DNA of 64,000 nucleotides from Vicinamibacteria bacterium (lineage in GTDB: Bacteria; Acidobacteriota; Vicinamibacteria; Fen-336), in contig JAMPXO010000007.1 in the NCBI GenBank assembly GCA_023701125.1, forward strand, positions 1-64,000, written 5' to 3'. The notes beneath the pieces are model-generated. The model ran no database searches. It was not told the DNA's origin and saw only the letters and a list, made by a program, of their open reading frames with translations. The number at the start of each line of letters is the position of its first letter. The first letter of the stretch is position 1. Positions 30,499 through 40,091 of this stretch are shown in pieces. The translations under genes were made by a program, and so were the position numbers.

Positions 30499-30531
30499 GT
30501 GCCCGTGACGCAACTTTTGCGTCACGGGCAC
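30499..30531. repeat. Perfect 15-bp inverted repeat between cytochrome b and NtrB-like kinase
   Basis: GTGCCCGTGACGCAA (30499-30513), a CTT spacer and TTGCGTCACGGGCAC (30517-30531) are perfectly complementary. It lies 22 nt after the cytochrome b stop and 44 nt before the kinase ATG, just upstream of a sigma-54-like motif. It could be a terminator (no T-tract follows) or a dimer-binding operator or enhancer site. Confidence 0.85.
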
Positions 30532-30541
30532 CCGCGCAATC

Positions 30542-30557
30542 GGGCGCAGACCTTGCA
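30542..30557 (+). promoter_or_regulatory. Sigma-54-like promoter candidate before NtrB-like kinase
   Basis: GGGCGCAGACCTTGCA keeps GG-N10-GC and a perfect TTGCA -12 box, with two mismatches at -24. The expected transcript start (about 30568) leaves only a short leader before ATG 30576 or 30582, which counts against it. Confidence 0.3.
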
Positions 30558-30575
30558 GGACTTCCGGCTACGATC

Positions 30576-32396
30576 ATGGGCATGACCTCGATCCGCCCGG
30601 AAACCGAGACGCTGGAGGGACTGCGCGAGGCACTCGCCAAGCGCAGCCGCGAGCTCGACGTGCTGGCCGAGGTGGCCTCCCGGGTTCACGGACGCGAAGA
30701 CGTCCACCAGATCCTGGAGATCGCGCTCGACGAGATCCTCGCCCGCTTCGACCTGACCTCGGCCTGGATCTTCCTCGGCGACGACCGCGAGAAGCGGCTG
30801 CGGCTGGCCGCCCAGCGCGGCTGCTCGCGGGAGTGGCTCGACGAGGTGCGCGACCACGGCCTCCAGGAGTGCCTGTGCCCCGAGGTGTTCTGGACCGGGC
30901 ACCGCATGCAGGCGCGCAACACGCTGCAGTGCCCACGCATGCCCACGATCGTCGACGGGCTGCGCGAGCCCGTGGCCCACGCCTGCATCCCGCTCCGCTT
31001 CGAAGGCCCGACCCGCGGCGTGCTCAACGTCGCGGCGCGGCCGGGCCAGGTCTTCTCCGACGACGAGTTGCGCTTCCTGGAGACGCTCGGCCACCAGGTC
31101 TGCCTGGCGATCGAGCGCGCCGACCACCTGGCGGCGGAGCGCCGGCGTAACCAGGAAGCCCGCGCGATGGCCGCGATCAGCAAGGCGATCGGCGGCTCGC
31201 TCGATGCCAAGGACGTGCTGGCCGCAGTCGGCCGCACGGCCCGCGAGGTACTGCAGGCCGACCGCGTCCACGTCCTGCTCGGGGCCGGCGCCGAGCGGAT
31301 GACGGTCGCCTACGTCTCCGACCCGACCCTGCCCGGGCTGCGCGTCGGCGACAACCTCGACCTCTGCGCGCTGGAGGCCGCCCTGCACGTCAGCGTGCTG
31401 GAGAGCGGCGAACCGGCGGTGGTGGAGGACTGGTCGGCCGACGCTCGGGTCAATCCGAACCTGATGGAGACCTGGGCGGCCCGCTCCGGCATCCTGGTGC
31501 CGCTCTCCTCGCGCCGCGGCCTGCAGGGCGTGCTGGCGGTGACCTGCGAGACCCCGCGCCGGTTCGGCGAGGAGGAGGTCGAGTTGATCGAGGCGCTCGG
31601 CGCCCAGGCCTCGATCGCGCTGGAGAACGCCCGCCTGTTCGAGGAGACGCGGCGCGCGCTCGACGACCTGAAGAGCGCCCAGAACCGCATCATCCAGAAC
31701 GAGAAGATGGCGGTGCTCGGCACCTTCGCCTCGGGCCTCGCCCACGAGGTCCGCAACCCGCTCAACTCGATCGCGCTGCAGCTCTCGATCCTGGAGCGGC
31801 GCACGGCCCGACTCGAGGAGCCGCTGTCGAGCCAGGTCCGCGACCTGGTCGGCATCATCCGCGAGGAAATCCGCCGCCTCGACGGCCTGGTCGGCGACTT
31901 CCTGCTGCTGTCGCGCGCGAACCGCGTCCAGTACCGGCCGACGGAGATGGAGCCGCTGCTCGACGAGGTCGTGCGGCTGCTGCGCCCCGAGGCCCGCGAG
32001 GCGGGCATCACGATCCGCCGCCAGCGCATCGGCGAGCGACTCGGCAGCCTGGTCGTCGATGCCGAGAAGATCAAGCAGGTGGTGATCAACCTCGTGCGCA
32101 ACGCGCTCGAGGCGATCACCGAGTCGGGCATCGTGACCGTGGAGGACGGGCTGCTCGACGGCCGCGCCACGATCGTCGTCCGCGACACCGGGCCGGGACT
32201 GCCGGACGGCGTCGACATCTTCCAGTTGTTCGTGACGACCAAGGCCAAGGGCACGGGGCTCGGGCTGTCGATCGCCGAGCAGATCGTCACCGAGCACGGC
32301 GGCGAACTGCGCGCGGAGAACGACCCGGCGGGCGGTGCCCGCTTCACGATCAGCTTGCCCGCAGGCGCACCGCCTGTCGCGTCAGGGAGGCCCTGA
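30576..32396 (+). CDS. Double-GAF sensor histidine kinase (NtrB-like)
   Basis: A 606-residue soluble kinase with GAF1 (about residues 30-185), GAF2 (about 205-355), a short coiled coil, HisKA with GLAHEVRNPLNS (His390) and HATPase_c (NLVRNALEA, GTGLGLS). No membrane helix, so it senses a cytoplasmic signal. GAF1 has a cysteine cluster: Cys83, ECLC (Cys99, Cys101) and Cys119, which could bind metal, haem or an Fe-S centre or act as a redox switch; this is inference. The NtrC-like regulator follows after 3 nt, and multihaem cytochromes precede it. ATG 30582 is an alternative start. Likely controls sigma-54 transcription through that regulator. Confidence 0.92.
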   Translation: MGMTSIRPETETLEGLREALAKRSRELDVLAEVASRVHGREDVHQILEIALDEILARFDLTSAWIFLGDDREKRLRLAAQRGCSREWLDEVRDHGLQECLCPEVFWTGHRMQARNTLQCPRMPTIVDGLREPVAHACIPLRFEGPTRGVLNVAARPGQVFSDDELRFLETLGHQVCLAIERADHLAAERRRNQEARAMAAISKAIGGSLDAKDVLAAVGRTAREVLQADRVHVLLGAGAERMTVAYVSDPTLPGLRVGDNLDLCALEAALHVSVLESGEPAVVEDWSADARVNPNLMETWAARSGILVPLSSRRGLQGVLAVTCETPRRFGEEEVELIEALGAQASIALENARLFEETRRALDDLKSAQNRIIQNEKMAVLGTFASGLAHEVRNPLNSIALQLSILERRTARLEEPLSSQVRDLVGIIREEIRRLDGLVGDFLLLSRANRVQYRPTEMEPLLDEVVRLLRPEAREAGITIRRQRIGERLGSLVVDAEKIKQVVINLVRNALEAITESGIVTVEDGLLDGRATIVVRDTGPGLPDGVDIFQLFVTTKAKGTGLGLSIAEQIVTEHGGELRAENDPAGGARFTISLPAGAPPVASGRP

Positions 32397-32399
32397 GAC

Positions 32400-33944
<1,545 letters not shown>

Positions 33945-33980
33945 GTCGCGCTGCGTGGCCTCCGGGGCCCACAGACACGA

Positions 33981-34006
33981 AGGGCCGGGGTGGACGCCCC
34001 GGCCCT
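33981..34006. terminator. Hairpin between converging NtrC and cytochrome c genes
   Basis: AGGGCCGGGG (33981-33990), loop TGGACG, CCCCGGCCCT (33997-34006): a perfect 10-bp GC-rich stem midway between the two stops. It is followed by a TCGTCG-rich run rather than a T-tract. Bidirectional terminator likely. Confidence 0.6.
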
Positions 34007-34033
34007 CGTCGTCTCGTCGTCTCGGCGCGCGGA

Positions 34034-34312
34034 CTACTTGGCCGGCTTGTAGTCCTTCAGCCAGGTCACGTCGATCTTGTCGGCCTTCTTGGCGGCCTTC
34101 TGGTCGACGAGCCACTTGCCGGTCTCGTTGAGGTCCGGCGTGCCCTTCTTCGGCATCGCCGCGTTGTGGCAGTGCTTGCAGTTGGCGACCGCGAGGCCCG
34201 CGGCCTTGGCGGCCTTCTGGAACTCCATCGTGGCCTGCGCCGGCTCGGGGCCAGCCAGCACGAACGCCAACGCCGCCACCGCGATCCCCGTCCCCACCAG
34301 CGTCTTCTTCAT
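34034..34312 (-). CDS. Small monohaem cytochrome c (tandem copy 2)
   Basis: A 92-residue exported protein: signal peptide (about residues 1-27, ending near PAQA), then one CKHCH haem motif near residue 45 and the tail TWLKDYKPAK. It is closely similar to the gene directly upstream (34425-34703), so the pair is a tandem duplication. ATG 34312 is preceded by GGGGGAGAACC. The mature chain is only about 65 residues, so it is probably a soluble periplasmic electron carrier. It lies downstream of hemA1 and ccsBA on the same strand. Confidence 0.88.
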   Translation of the reverse strand: MKKTLVGTGIAVAALAFVLAGPEPAQATMEFQKAAKAAGLAVANCKHCHNAAMPKKGTPDLNETGKWLVDQKAAKKADKIDVTWLKDYKPAK

Positions 34313-34424
34313 CGTGGTTCTCCCCCCCCGGGGCCTATGCAAGAAGCGGGGCCGGCCCTGAGGCCGCACCCCGCTCGAGGGTTCGAGACGCCCCGGGGGC
34401 GCCCCGAACTCGTTGGAATGAGTG

Positions 34425-34703
34425 CTACTTCGCCGGCTTGTAATCCTTCAGCCAGGCCATGTCCATCTTGTCGGCCTTCTTGGCGGCCTTCTGGTCGACG
34501 AGCCACTGACCGACCTCGTTGAGGGCCGGAGTGCCCTTCTTCGGCATCGCCACGGAGTGGCAGTGCTTGCAATTCTTCACGTCGATGCCCGCGGCCTTGG
34601 CTTCCTTCTGCATCTCCATGGTCGCCTGCGCCGGCTCGGGCCCGGCGAGCACGAGGGTCATGGCCAGCGCCGCGATCCCCGCACCCAGCAGCGTCTTCTT
34701 CAT
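34425..34703 (-). CDS. Small monohaem cytochrome c (tandem copy 1)
   Basis: A 92-residue protein of the same design as the next gene downstream: signal peptide ending near PAQA, haem motif CKHCH, conserved AMPKKGTP and the C-terminal LKDYKPAK. The two copies differ mainly in the signal peptide and the helix before the haem. ATG 34703 has GGAGGATCAGC upstream. No close match to a named small cytochrome family is evident to me. Candidate shuttle between the membrane multihaem cytochromes and an acceptor. Confidence 0.88.
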   Translation of the reverse strand: MKKTLLGAGIAALAMTLVLAGPEPAQATMEMQKEAKAAGIDVKNCKHCHSVAMPKKGTPALNEVGQWLVDQKAAKKADKMDMAWLKDYKPAK

Positions 34704-34817
34704 GCTGATCCTCCGTCTGTTCGACAGTCTACGAAAAACCCGGAGCGGACGTCCCGGGTACGAACGCCAGAAGCTTCCTGCGCATCGGATCTGCATCTTC
34801 GATGCCCGGCTATCTCG

Positions 34818-36143
34818 TCAGCGCGCTGTGGCGGGCACCGCCGCCACCGCCGCCGTCGTCGCGCTGGCGCTCGGAGCAGACCCGGCCGCGGGGTCGACGC
34901 CGAGCAGTCGCGCGGCCAGCAGGGCCTCGTCGGCGGCCCCGCCGCGGGCCGCGGCCTCGCGCAGGAAGGCCGTCGGCGGGTGCAGCAGCTTGTTGACGAT
35001 CGCCGCGGCCACGGCCTCGACAGCAGCCTCCTGTTCGGCCGTGAGGCCGGCGAGCCGGCGCCGCGCCTTGTGCAACTCGGACTGCTTGACCTCCTCCGCG
35101 CGGCGGCGGAGGGCCACCAGCACGGGCTGCACCTGCAGCGTGCGCTCCCAGGCGACGAAGGCCGCCACGGCCTCCTCGACCAGGGCGAACGCCTTCTGCG
35201 CCTCGCGCTCGCGCTCGCGCCGGTTGGCCGCCGCCACGGCCTGCAGGCCGTCGATGTCGTAGAGGAAGGTGCCGGGCAGCTTCGCGACATCGGCGTCGAT
35301 GTCGCGGGGAACGGCGATGTCGATCAGGAACAGCGGGCGGCCGCAACGCGCGGAGAGCGCCGCCTCGACGTCCTGGCGGCGCAGCACCACGCCCGGGGCA
35401 CCGGTGCCGCTGACCACGACGTCGGCCGTGCGCAGCAGCGACGGCAACGACTCGAGGGGAGCCGCCTCGGCGCCCAGTTCGGTCGCCAGTTCTTCGGCGC
35501 GCGCCAGAGTCCGGCCGCCGACCACGGTCGCGCGCGCCCCCGCCTGGACCAGGCGTTGCCCGGCCAGGGCGCACATCTTGCCGGCCCCGACGAGCACCAC
35601 CGAGCGCCCCGACAGGTCGCCGAAGATCTTCTTCGCGAGTTCGACCGCGACGTGCGAGACCGAGACGGCATGCTCGCCGATACCCGCTTCGCTGCGGGCC
35701 CGACGTGCAGCCTGGATGGCGCGATCGCGCAGGCCGCGCAGGGCCGGCCCGAGGGAACCCGCATCCTCGGCCAGCCGGAAGGCGTCCTTGAACTGGCCGA
35801 GGATCTGGGCCTCGCCCAGCACCATCGACTCGAGGCTGGCAGCGACGAGGAAGGCGTGGCGGACGGCGGCCTCGCCAGAGTGGCTGAACAGGTGGGCCTG
35901 CAGCGCGGCGGGCGTCTGCCCCATGCGCTCGGCCAGCAGCCGGCAGGCGGCGTCCAGGGCCCACGGGTCGCCCTCGCCGTAGATCTCGACCCGGTTGCAG
36001 GTGGAGAGCACCGCCGCCTCGCGCAGCCCACACTCGGCGCGCAGCCGGGCCAGCGCTGCGGGCAGCGACTCGGCGGTGAACGCCGCCGCCTCGCGCAGTG
36101 CCACGGGAGCCGTCTTGTAGCTGATTCCCACGACCAGGATCAC
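34818..36143 (-). CDS. hemA: Glutamyl-tRNA reductase, copy 1
   Basis: A 441-residue GluTR, which reduces Glu-tRNA to glutamate-1-semialdehyde, the first step of the C5 route to haem. Catalytic Cys49 is in STCNRVE; the NADPH domain has GAGKM; SGTGAPG and the dimerisation domain follow. The last 35 residues are an Ala/Ser-rich extension absent from copy 2. Start GTG 36143 has GGGAGGATTC upstream. It is on the strand of ccsBA (114 nt upstream) but has its own perfect sigma-54-like promoter. A second hemA lies at 48930-50174 in a conventional hemACD operon; this copy may be the conditional one. Confidence 0.96.
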   Translation of the reverse strand: MILVVGISYKTAPVALREAAAFTAESLPAALARLRAECGLREAAVLSTCNRVEIYGEGDPWALDAACRLLAERMGQTPAALQAHLFSHSGEAAVRHAFLVAASLESMVLGEAQILGQFKDAFRLAEDAGSLGPALRGLRDRAIQAARRARSEAGIGEHAVSVSHVAVELAKKIFGDLSGRSVVLVGAGKMCALAGQRLVQAGARATVVGGRTLARAEELATELGAEAAPLESLPSLLRTADVVVSGTGAPGVVLRRQDVEAALSARCGRPLFLIDIAVPRDIDADVAKLPGTFLYDIDGLQAVAAANRREREREAQKAFALVEEAVAAFVAWERTLQVQPVLVALRRRAEEVKQSELHKARRRLAGLTAEQEAAVEAVAAAIVNKLLHPPTAFLREAAARGGAADEALLAARLLGVDPAAGSAPSASATTAAVAAVPATAR

Positions 36144-36181
36144 GGCTGAATCCTCCCGGGAGTACGCCCACCGCCGTGAAT

Positions 36182-36197
36182 TGCAACGCCGGTGCCA
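36182..36197 (-). promoter_or_regulatory. Perfect sigma-54 promoter consensus before hemA copy 1
   Basis: Minus-strand TGGCACCGGCGTTGCA matches TGGCAC-N5-TTGCA without a mismatch, with exact GG-N10-GC spacing. It lies 40 nt upstream of the GTG start, in the 114-bp gap after ccsBA. The expected transcript start (about 36171) leaves room for the GGAGG ribosome-binding site. Confidence 0.7.
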
Positions 36198-36257
36198 GCC
36201 TGCTCCCCGGGGCGGCGCGAAAAGGATTCGCCTCGGGGATTTGCGAGTTGGAGTTCG

Positions 36258-39200
36258 TCAGGCGCGAGTCGGAGCCGGGACCGCCTCGACCGCGGCCTGG
36301 GCGTGGTGGGAGCGCCAGCGGACGAGGGCCCCGACGATCACCGCCACCTCGAAGCCCACGAAGGCGACGATCCAGGTGTAGCCACCGGAGCCGAAGCCGT
36401 AGGAGTGCAGGCCGGTGCCGAGGATGTAGTTCACGCCGTACCACGCCATCAGCACCAGCAGGAAGCCGAGGATCGAGCCGACCGCCAGGCCGAAGTCCTT
36501 CAGCCAGCCGAGCAGCCGGCCGTGGAGGATCGCGAGATAGCCGAGGCAGGCGATCAGCGACCAGGTCTCCTTCGGGTCCCAGCCCCAGAAGCGGCCCCAC
36601 GAGTACGAGGCCCACACGCCGCCCAGCAGCGTTCCCGCGGCCAGGAACAGCGTCCCGACCTGCATCGCGCGCAGCAGGAACTTGGACAGCGTCTTGAGCG
36701 TCGCGACCCGACCGGGCGCGAAGAAGACGAGCCCCAGCGCGAGGTGGCCCAGCCCCATCGCGAGGAACAGCGAGGCGTAGCCCAGCATGATCGTGAGCAC
36801 GTGGGTGGTCAGCCAGAAGTTGTCGCGCAGCACGGGCACCAGCGGGTGGATCGCGCCGTCGAGGATCGGCGCCGTGTCGGCGAGGATCAGCGCCAGCACG
36901 CCGAGCCCCGAGGCCACGGTCGAGCTGACCCGCGAGCGCTGCAGCAGGTCGAAGACGAGAGCCAGCGCCACGGCGCCCCAGGCCACGAACACCACCGTCT
37001 CGTACATGTTGGTGAGCGGGGTCCGGCCCGAGATCACCGTGCGCAGCCACAGGCCCCAGCTCAGCGAGATCAGTCCCAGCACCAGCGCGCCCATGCCGAC
37101 CCGGCTCAGCGTCGGCGACGCCAGCGGGAAGCTCGACAGCAGCAGCAGGAAGCCGACGAGGTACAGCATCCAGGCGCTGCGGAACGGCTTGGCCCGGTTG
37201 TAGGTCAGCTCGCGCTCGATCGTCAGCGCCGTCGGGTAGGCGTTGGGGGCGCGGGCGGTCAGCAGCCGCGCGAGCTCGGCCGCGCGGGCGTCCGCCGCCG
37301 CCAGGTCACCGCTGCGGGCCGCCGCCTGGAGCGCCGCCACCACCGGCCGCAGGTCGCCGCCGGCGGCCGTGTCCAGGGCCATCACGTCGGCCACGCTCAG
37401 CCACTCGGCCTGCGGGTCGTTGCCGGGCGGCACGATCGTCAACGCTCGGCCGTCCATGATGGCCTGCAGCGTCGACAGCGTGCCCTCGAGGTCGAACACC
37501 TCCTGCTCCACCGGGTCGGGCCGCGAGCCCGGCTCGGCCTGCAGCCGCTCCTGGATGCGCTGGACCGCGGCGGCGAAAGGCGCATGGGCCGCGAGTTCGT
37601 CGAAGCTGAAACGGTCGCGGCCGGCGGGCAGCGCGATCGCCTCGCGCAGGCCCACGTGGGTGACGCGGATGATCGGCTTGGCGCGCCACTGCTCGGGCTG
37701 GCCGTGGAGCGAGAGCACCCACGCGGCCGGCTGCAGGCCCTCGAGGCTCTCGCCGCCGCCGAAGGGCTTGGCGCCGATCACCCGCCGTGCCGTCTCGCGG
37801 GCGAAGGTGTCGAGCGGCTTCAGCCGGCCGGCGTCCTGGATGGCCAGCGAGGCCAGCCCGTCGCCGGGCTCGGCGGCGAGCATCGGCAGCGACGCCAGGC
37901 ACGACGCCGCGGCCAGCAGCACGACGGGCAGCGAGGGGCGCAGATCGCTGCGGCCGATGGCGCGAGCCGGACGGGCGGTCGCCAGCTTGTGGGCGGCCAG
38001 GGCCTGGGCCGCGGTCCGCCGCACGAGCCACGGCTTGATCAGGTACATGAACACGATGCCGAGGGTCATGAAGACGGTGCCCGCGTAGACGAGCGGCAGG
38101 CCCGGGGCGCGGGCGACCGACAGGATCGAGGTCATCGGCTGGCCCTCGATGAACGAGGACTGGAAGAACGTGTAGCCGCGGTAGTGCAGCGGGCGGTTCA
38201 TCGACACGAGGTGCTCGGAGCTGCCGAGCTCGGGGTCGTCGATGCGAACCCGGCTCTCGTAGGTGGCCGCCATCCGCGAGCCCGGGTACTTCTCCGACTT
38301 GAAGTCGAGCAGCGTGACCTGGAACGGCAGCGAAAGCTGCGGGGCCGCGAAGGCCATCTGCGCCTCACCGTTCTCCAGCGAGAAGGCCTGCGGCTCGCCC
38401 CACACCAGCCAGAACGACGGCGAACGCCCCGTGGGACCCTCAAGATGGGCCTTCAGCGCGGGCGTGCGGTCCTCGATCTTGACGGGCGGCTTCGCCTCCG
38501 CCACGTCGCGGCGCTGCTGCGCCTTTTCGAGCGCACGCAGGACCGTGAACTTCAGGCCCATCCACGGGGTCGCGACCTCGGTCCCCGGCTCCAGCACCGC
38601 GACCTTGCCGTCGGCGCCCGCGCCCGACAGGGCGTACATCAAGCGCCCACCGGGCAGCATGGCGAAACCAATCCGGCTCTGCGAGGCGTCGCCGCGCAGG
38701 ACCTCGCGCGCCGCCTTCTCGTCGGCCGCCGCGACCAGCTCGAGCGAGAGCGGTCCGATCGAGGCCTGGGCGTGGCCGTGCCCGTCGTCCATCAGCCACT
38801 CTTCCATGTGACCGAACGAGCCGTGGAGGGCCAGCCGCAGCGCCGGACCGCCCTGCCCCTCGGCCACGCCCTCGACGATCTCGACGTGCTTCGCGAGGCT
38901 CTCCACGACCACGGCGACGTCGGTGCCCGCGGTGGTGAAGCGGGCGGTGCCGTCGGCAATGGCGGCCTCGTCGATCTCGCCGGTCAGCGCGACAGGACCG
39001 TTGGCTCCCGGCAGCAGCGCATGCAGCCCGCGGCCCACGGAGGTGACGCGGTTGGAGCTCGTCCCCTCCTCGAGCTGGAGCGAGGCGTCGAGGCCGAGGC
39101 GCAGCGACACCAGCGACCCGACCAGCAGCAGCACGATGCCGATGTGGGCAGCGACGAAGCCGCCGTGGAAGCGGTTCCAGGGGTACTTGGCCATCATCGC

Positions 39201-39413
39201 GAGGAAGACGTTGACGCCCAGCACCGCCATCAATCCCGCGAACCAGGGCGTCGCGTAGATGGCCTCCTGGACGGCCGCTGTGCCGCGCTTCATCTCGTAG
39301 AAGGTGCCGACGCTGCAGATCACGGCCAGCAGCACCATCAGGGCCACGCCCAGCCGCGTGGACGCCAGGCCCTCGGTCAGCCGCTTCAGGATCGCGCCCG
39401 GTTTCGTCGTCAT
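36258..39413 (-). CDS. ccsBA: CcsBA (ResB-CcsA fusion) cytochrome c synthase
   Basis: A 1,051-residue fused System II cytochrome c synthase, which exports haem and attaches it to CXXCH proteins. The ResB/CcsB part (about residues 1-480) has helices near 17-35, 55-75, 85-105 and 455-475 around a large periplasmic domain. The CcsA part has multiple helices, the WWD haem-handling motif as WGRFWGWDPKETWS near residue 940, and flanking His in LTTHVLTIMLGY and GLHSYGFG. Fusions of this kind are known from epsilonproteobacteria and Bacteroidetes. ATG 39413 has GAGGAGGAAAG upstream. The neighbouring hemA1 and cytochromes fit a haem-loading role. Confidence 0.94.
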   Translation of the reverse strand: MTTKPGAILKRLTEGLASTRLGVALMVLLAVICSVGTFYEMKRGTAAVQEAIYATPWFAGLMAVLGVNVFLAMMAKYPWNRFHGGFVAAHIGIVLLLVGSLVSLRLGLDASLQLEEGTSSNRVTSVGRGLHALLPGANGPVALTGEIDEAAIADGTARFTTAGTDVAVVVESLAKHVEIVEGVAEGQGGPALRLALHGSFGHMEEWLMDDGHGHAQASIGPLSLELVAAADEKAAREVLRGDASQSRIGFAMLPGGRLMYALSGAGADGKVAVLEPGTEVATPWMGLKFTVLRALEKAQQRRDVAEAKPPVKIEDRTPALKAHLEGPTGRSPSFWLVWGEPQAFSLENGEAQMAFAAPQLSLPFQVTLLDFKSEKYPGSRMAATYESRVRIDDPELGSSEHLVSMNRPLHYRGYTFFQSSFIEGQPMTSILSVARAPGLPLVYAGTVFMTLGIVFMYLIKPWLVRRTAAQALAAHKLATARPARAIGRSDLRPSLPVVLLAAASCLASLPMLAAEPGDGLASLAIQDAGRLKPLDTFARETARRVIGAKPFGGGESLEGLQPAAWVLSLHGQPEQWRAKPIIRVTHVGLREAIALPAGRDRFSFDELAAHAPFAAAVQRIQERLQAEPGSRPDPVEQEVFDLEGTLSTLQAIMDGRALTIVPPGNDPQAEWLSVADVMALDTAAGGDLRPVVAALQAAARSGDLAAADARAAELARLLTARAPNAYPTALTIERELTYNRAKPFRSAWMLYLVGFLLLLSSFPLASPTLSRVGMGALVLGLISLSWGLWLRTVISGRTPLTNMYETVVFVAWGAVALALVFDLLQRSRVSSTVASGLGVLALILADTAPILDGAIHPLVPVLRDNFWLTTHVLTIMLGYASLFLAMGLGHLALGLVFFAPGRVATLKTLSKFLLRAMQVGTLFLAAGTLLGGVWASYSWGRFWGWDPKETWSLIACLGYLAILHGRLLGWLKDFGLAVGSILGFLLVLMAWYGVNYILGTGLHSYGFGSGGYTWIVAFVGFEVAVIVGALVRWRSHHAQAAVEAVPAPTRA

Positions 39414-39440
39414 CTTTCCTCCTCGACTGCGCCGGCTTAC

Positions 39441-39456
39441 TTCAAGCCCCGTGCCT
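39441..39456 (-). promoter_or_regulatory. Sigma-54-like motif before ccsBA (non-canonical -12)
   Basis: Minus-strand AGGCACGGGGCTTGAA has the GGCACG -24 core but GA instead of GC at -12. It is 29 nt from the ccsBA ATG. It fits the pattern but lacks the key -12 C. Confidence 0.25.
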
Positions 39457-39533
39457 GCGGGGATCGATCCGGTATTTCCCGAATTGCGCAAGATTGGCGT
39501 CGCGACGGGCCAGCCGGAAGGCAATCCCTGCGC

Positions 39534-40010
39534 CTACTCGCGCTCGAGGCGAGCCACGAGCGCTGCCCGTTCGTTGGGCAGCAACTGGCGATCGAGCATC
39601 GGGAACAGCACGCGCTCCTCGCGCACGCAGTGCTCGCCGACCATGCGGCCGAGCCCGGTGAGCGCCTCGGCGAACGCGGGCATCGAGGCGGCCGCCTCGC
39701 GTGCCTCGGCCAACACCCGCCGCAGCTCTTCGTGCTCCTCTCGCAGCACGCTGGTCGGCCCACCGGAGATGCCGGTCCGCACCGCGAAAAGCGGGAACAA
39801 CAGCTCTTCTTCGAGCCGGACGTGGCGCTTGAGGCGCTCCTCGTAGGCCGCGAACTTGACCTCGGCATCGGCCCGGTCCCCCGCGCTGGCCGCACGCGCG
39901 GCGGCGGCGAGCAGGCGATCGATGGCCTGATGGTCCTCGCTCATGTACTCGGTCACGGTGACCGGATTGAGCGGGCAGCTGCCGAGATCCATGCGAAATT
40001 CGCTCTGCAT
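39534..40010 (-). CDS. Hemerythrin/HHE-domain protein
   Basis: A protein of up to 158 residues with the hemerythrin-like four-helix pattern: EDHQAIDRLL (His), RHVRLEEELLFPLF (His, Glu), REEHEELRR (His) and EHCVREERVLFPML (His, Glu). Such proteins bind O2, NO or iron at a di-iron centre. Start uncertain: ATG 40010, 39992 and 39944 are all in frame, and none has a good Shine-Dalgarno. It is flanked by ccsBA and, divergently, ybaK. An O2- or NO-related role would suit a respiratory cluster. Confidence 0.88.
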   Translation of the reverse strand: MQSEFRMDLGSCPLNPVTVTEYMSEDHQAIDRLLAAAARAASAGDRADAEVKFAAYEERLKRHVRLEEELLFPLFAVRTGISGGPTSVLREEHEELRRVLAEAREAAASMPAFAEALTGLGRMVGEHCVREERVLFPMLDRQLLPNERAALVARLERE

Positions 40011-40091
40011 GTCGCGTGCCGACCCCGTCGTGCCACGCCCGGGACCCGAACCGCGCAGGCCGCGCGCACCGCGCGCGTAAGATGCGGCGGC

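Noticed and set aside
34790-34805. GGGCATCGAAGATGCA before the first monohaem cytochrome as a sigma-54 promoter
   Set aside because: GG-N10-GC spacing holds, but both boxes have several mismatches and the site overlaps the hemA1 3' region, about 88 nt from the start.
40008-40050. TGGCACG and CGGCACG motifs before the hemerythrin gene as sigma-54 promoters
   Set aside because: The first has no TTGC-like -12; the second overlaps ATG 40010, so it would require a later, poorly supported start.
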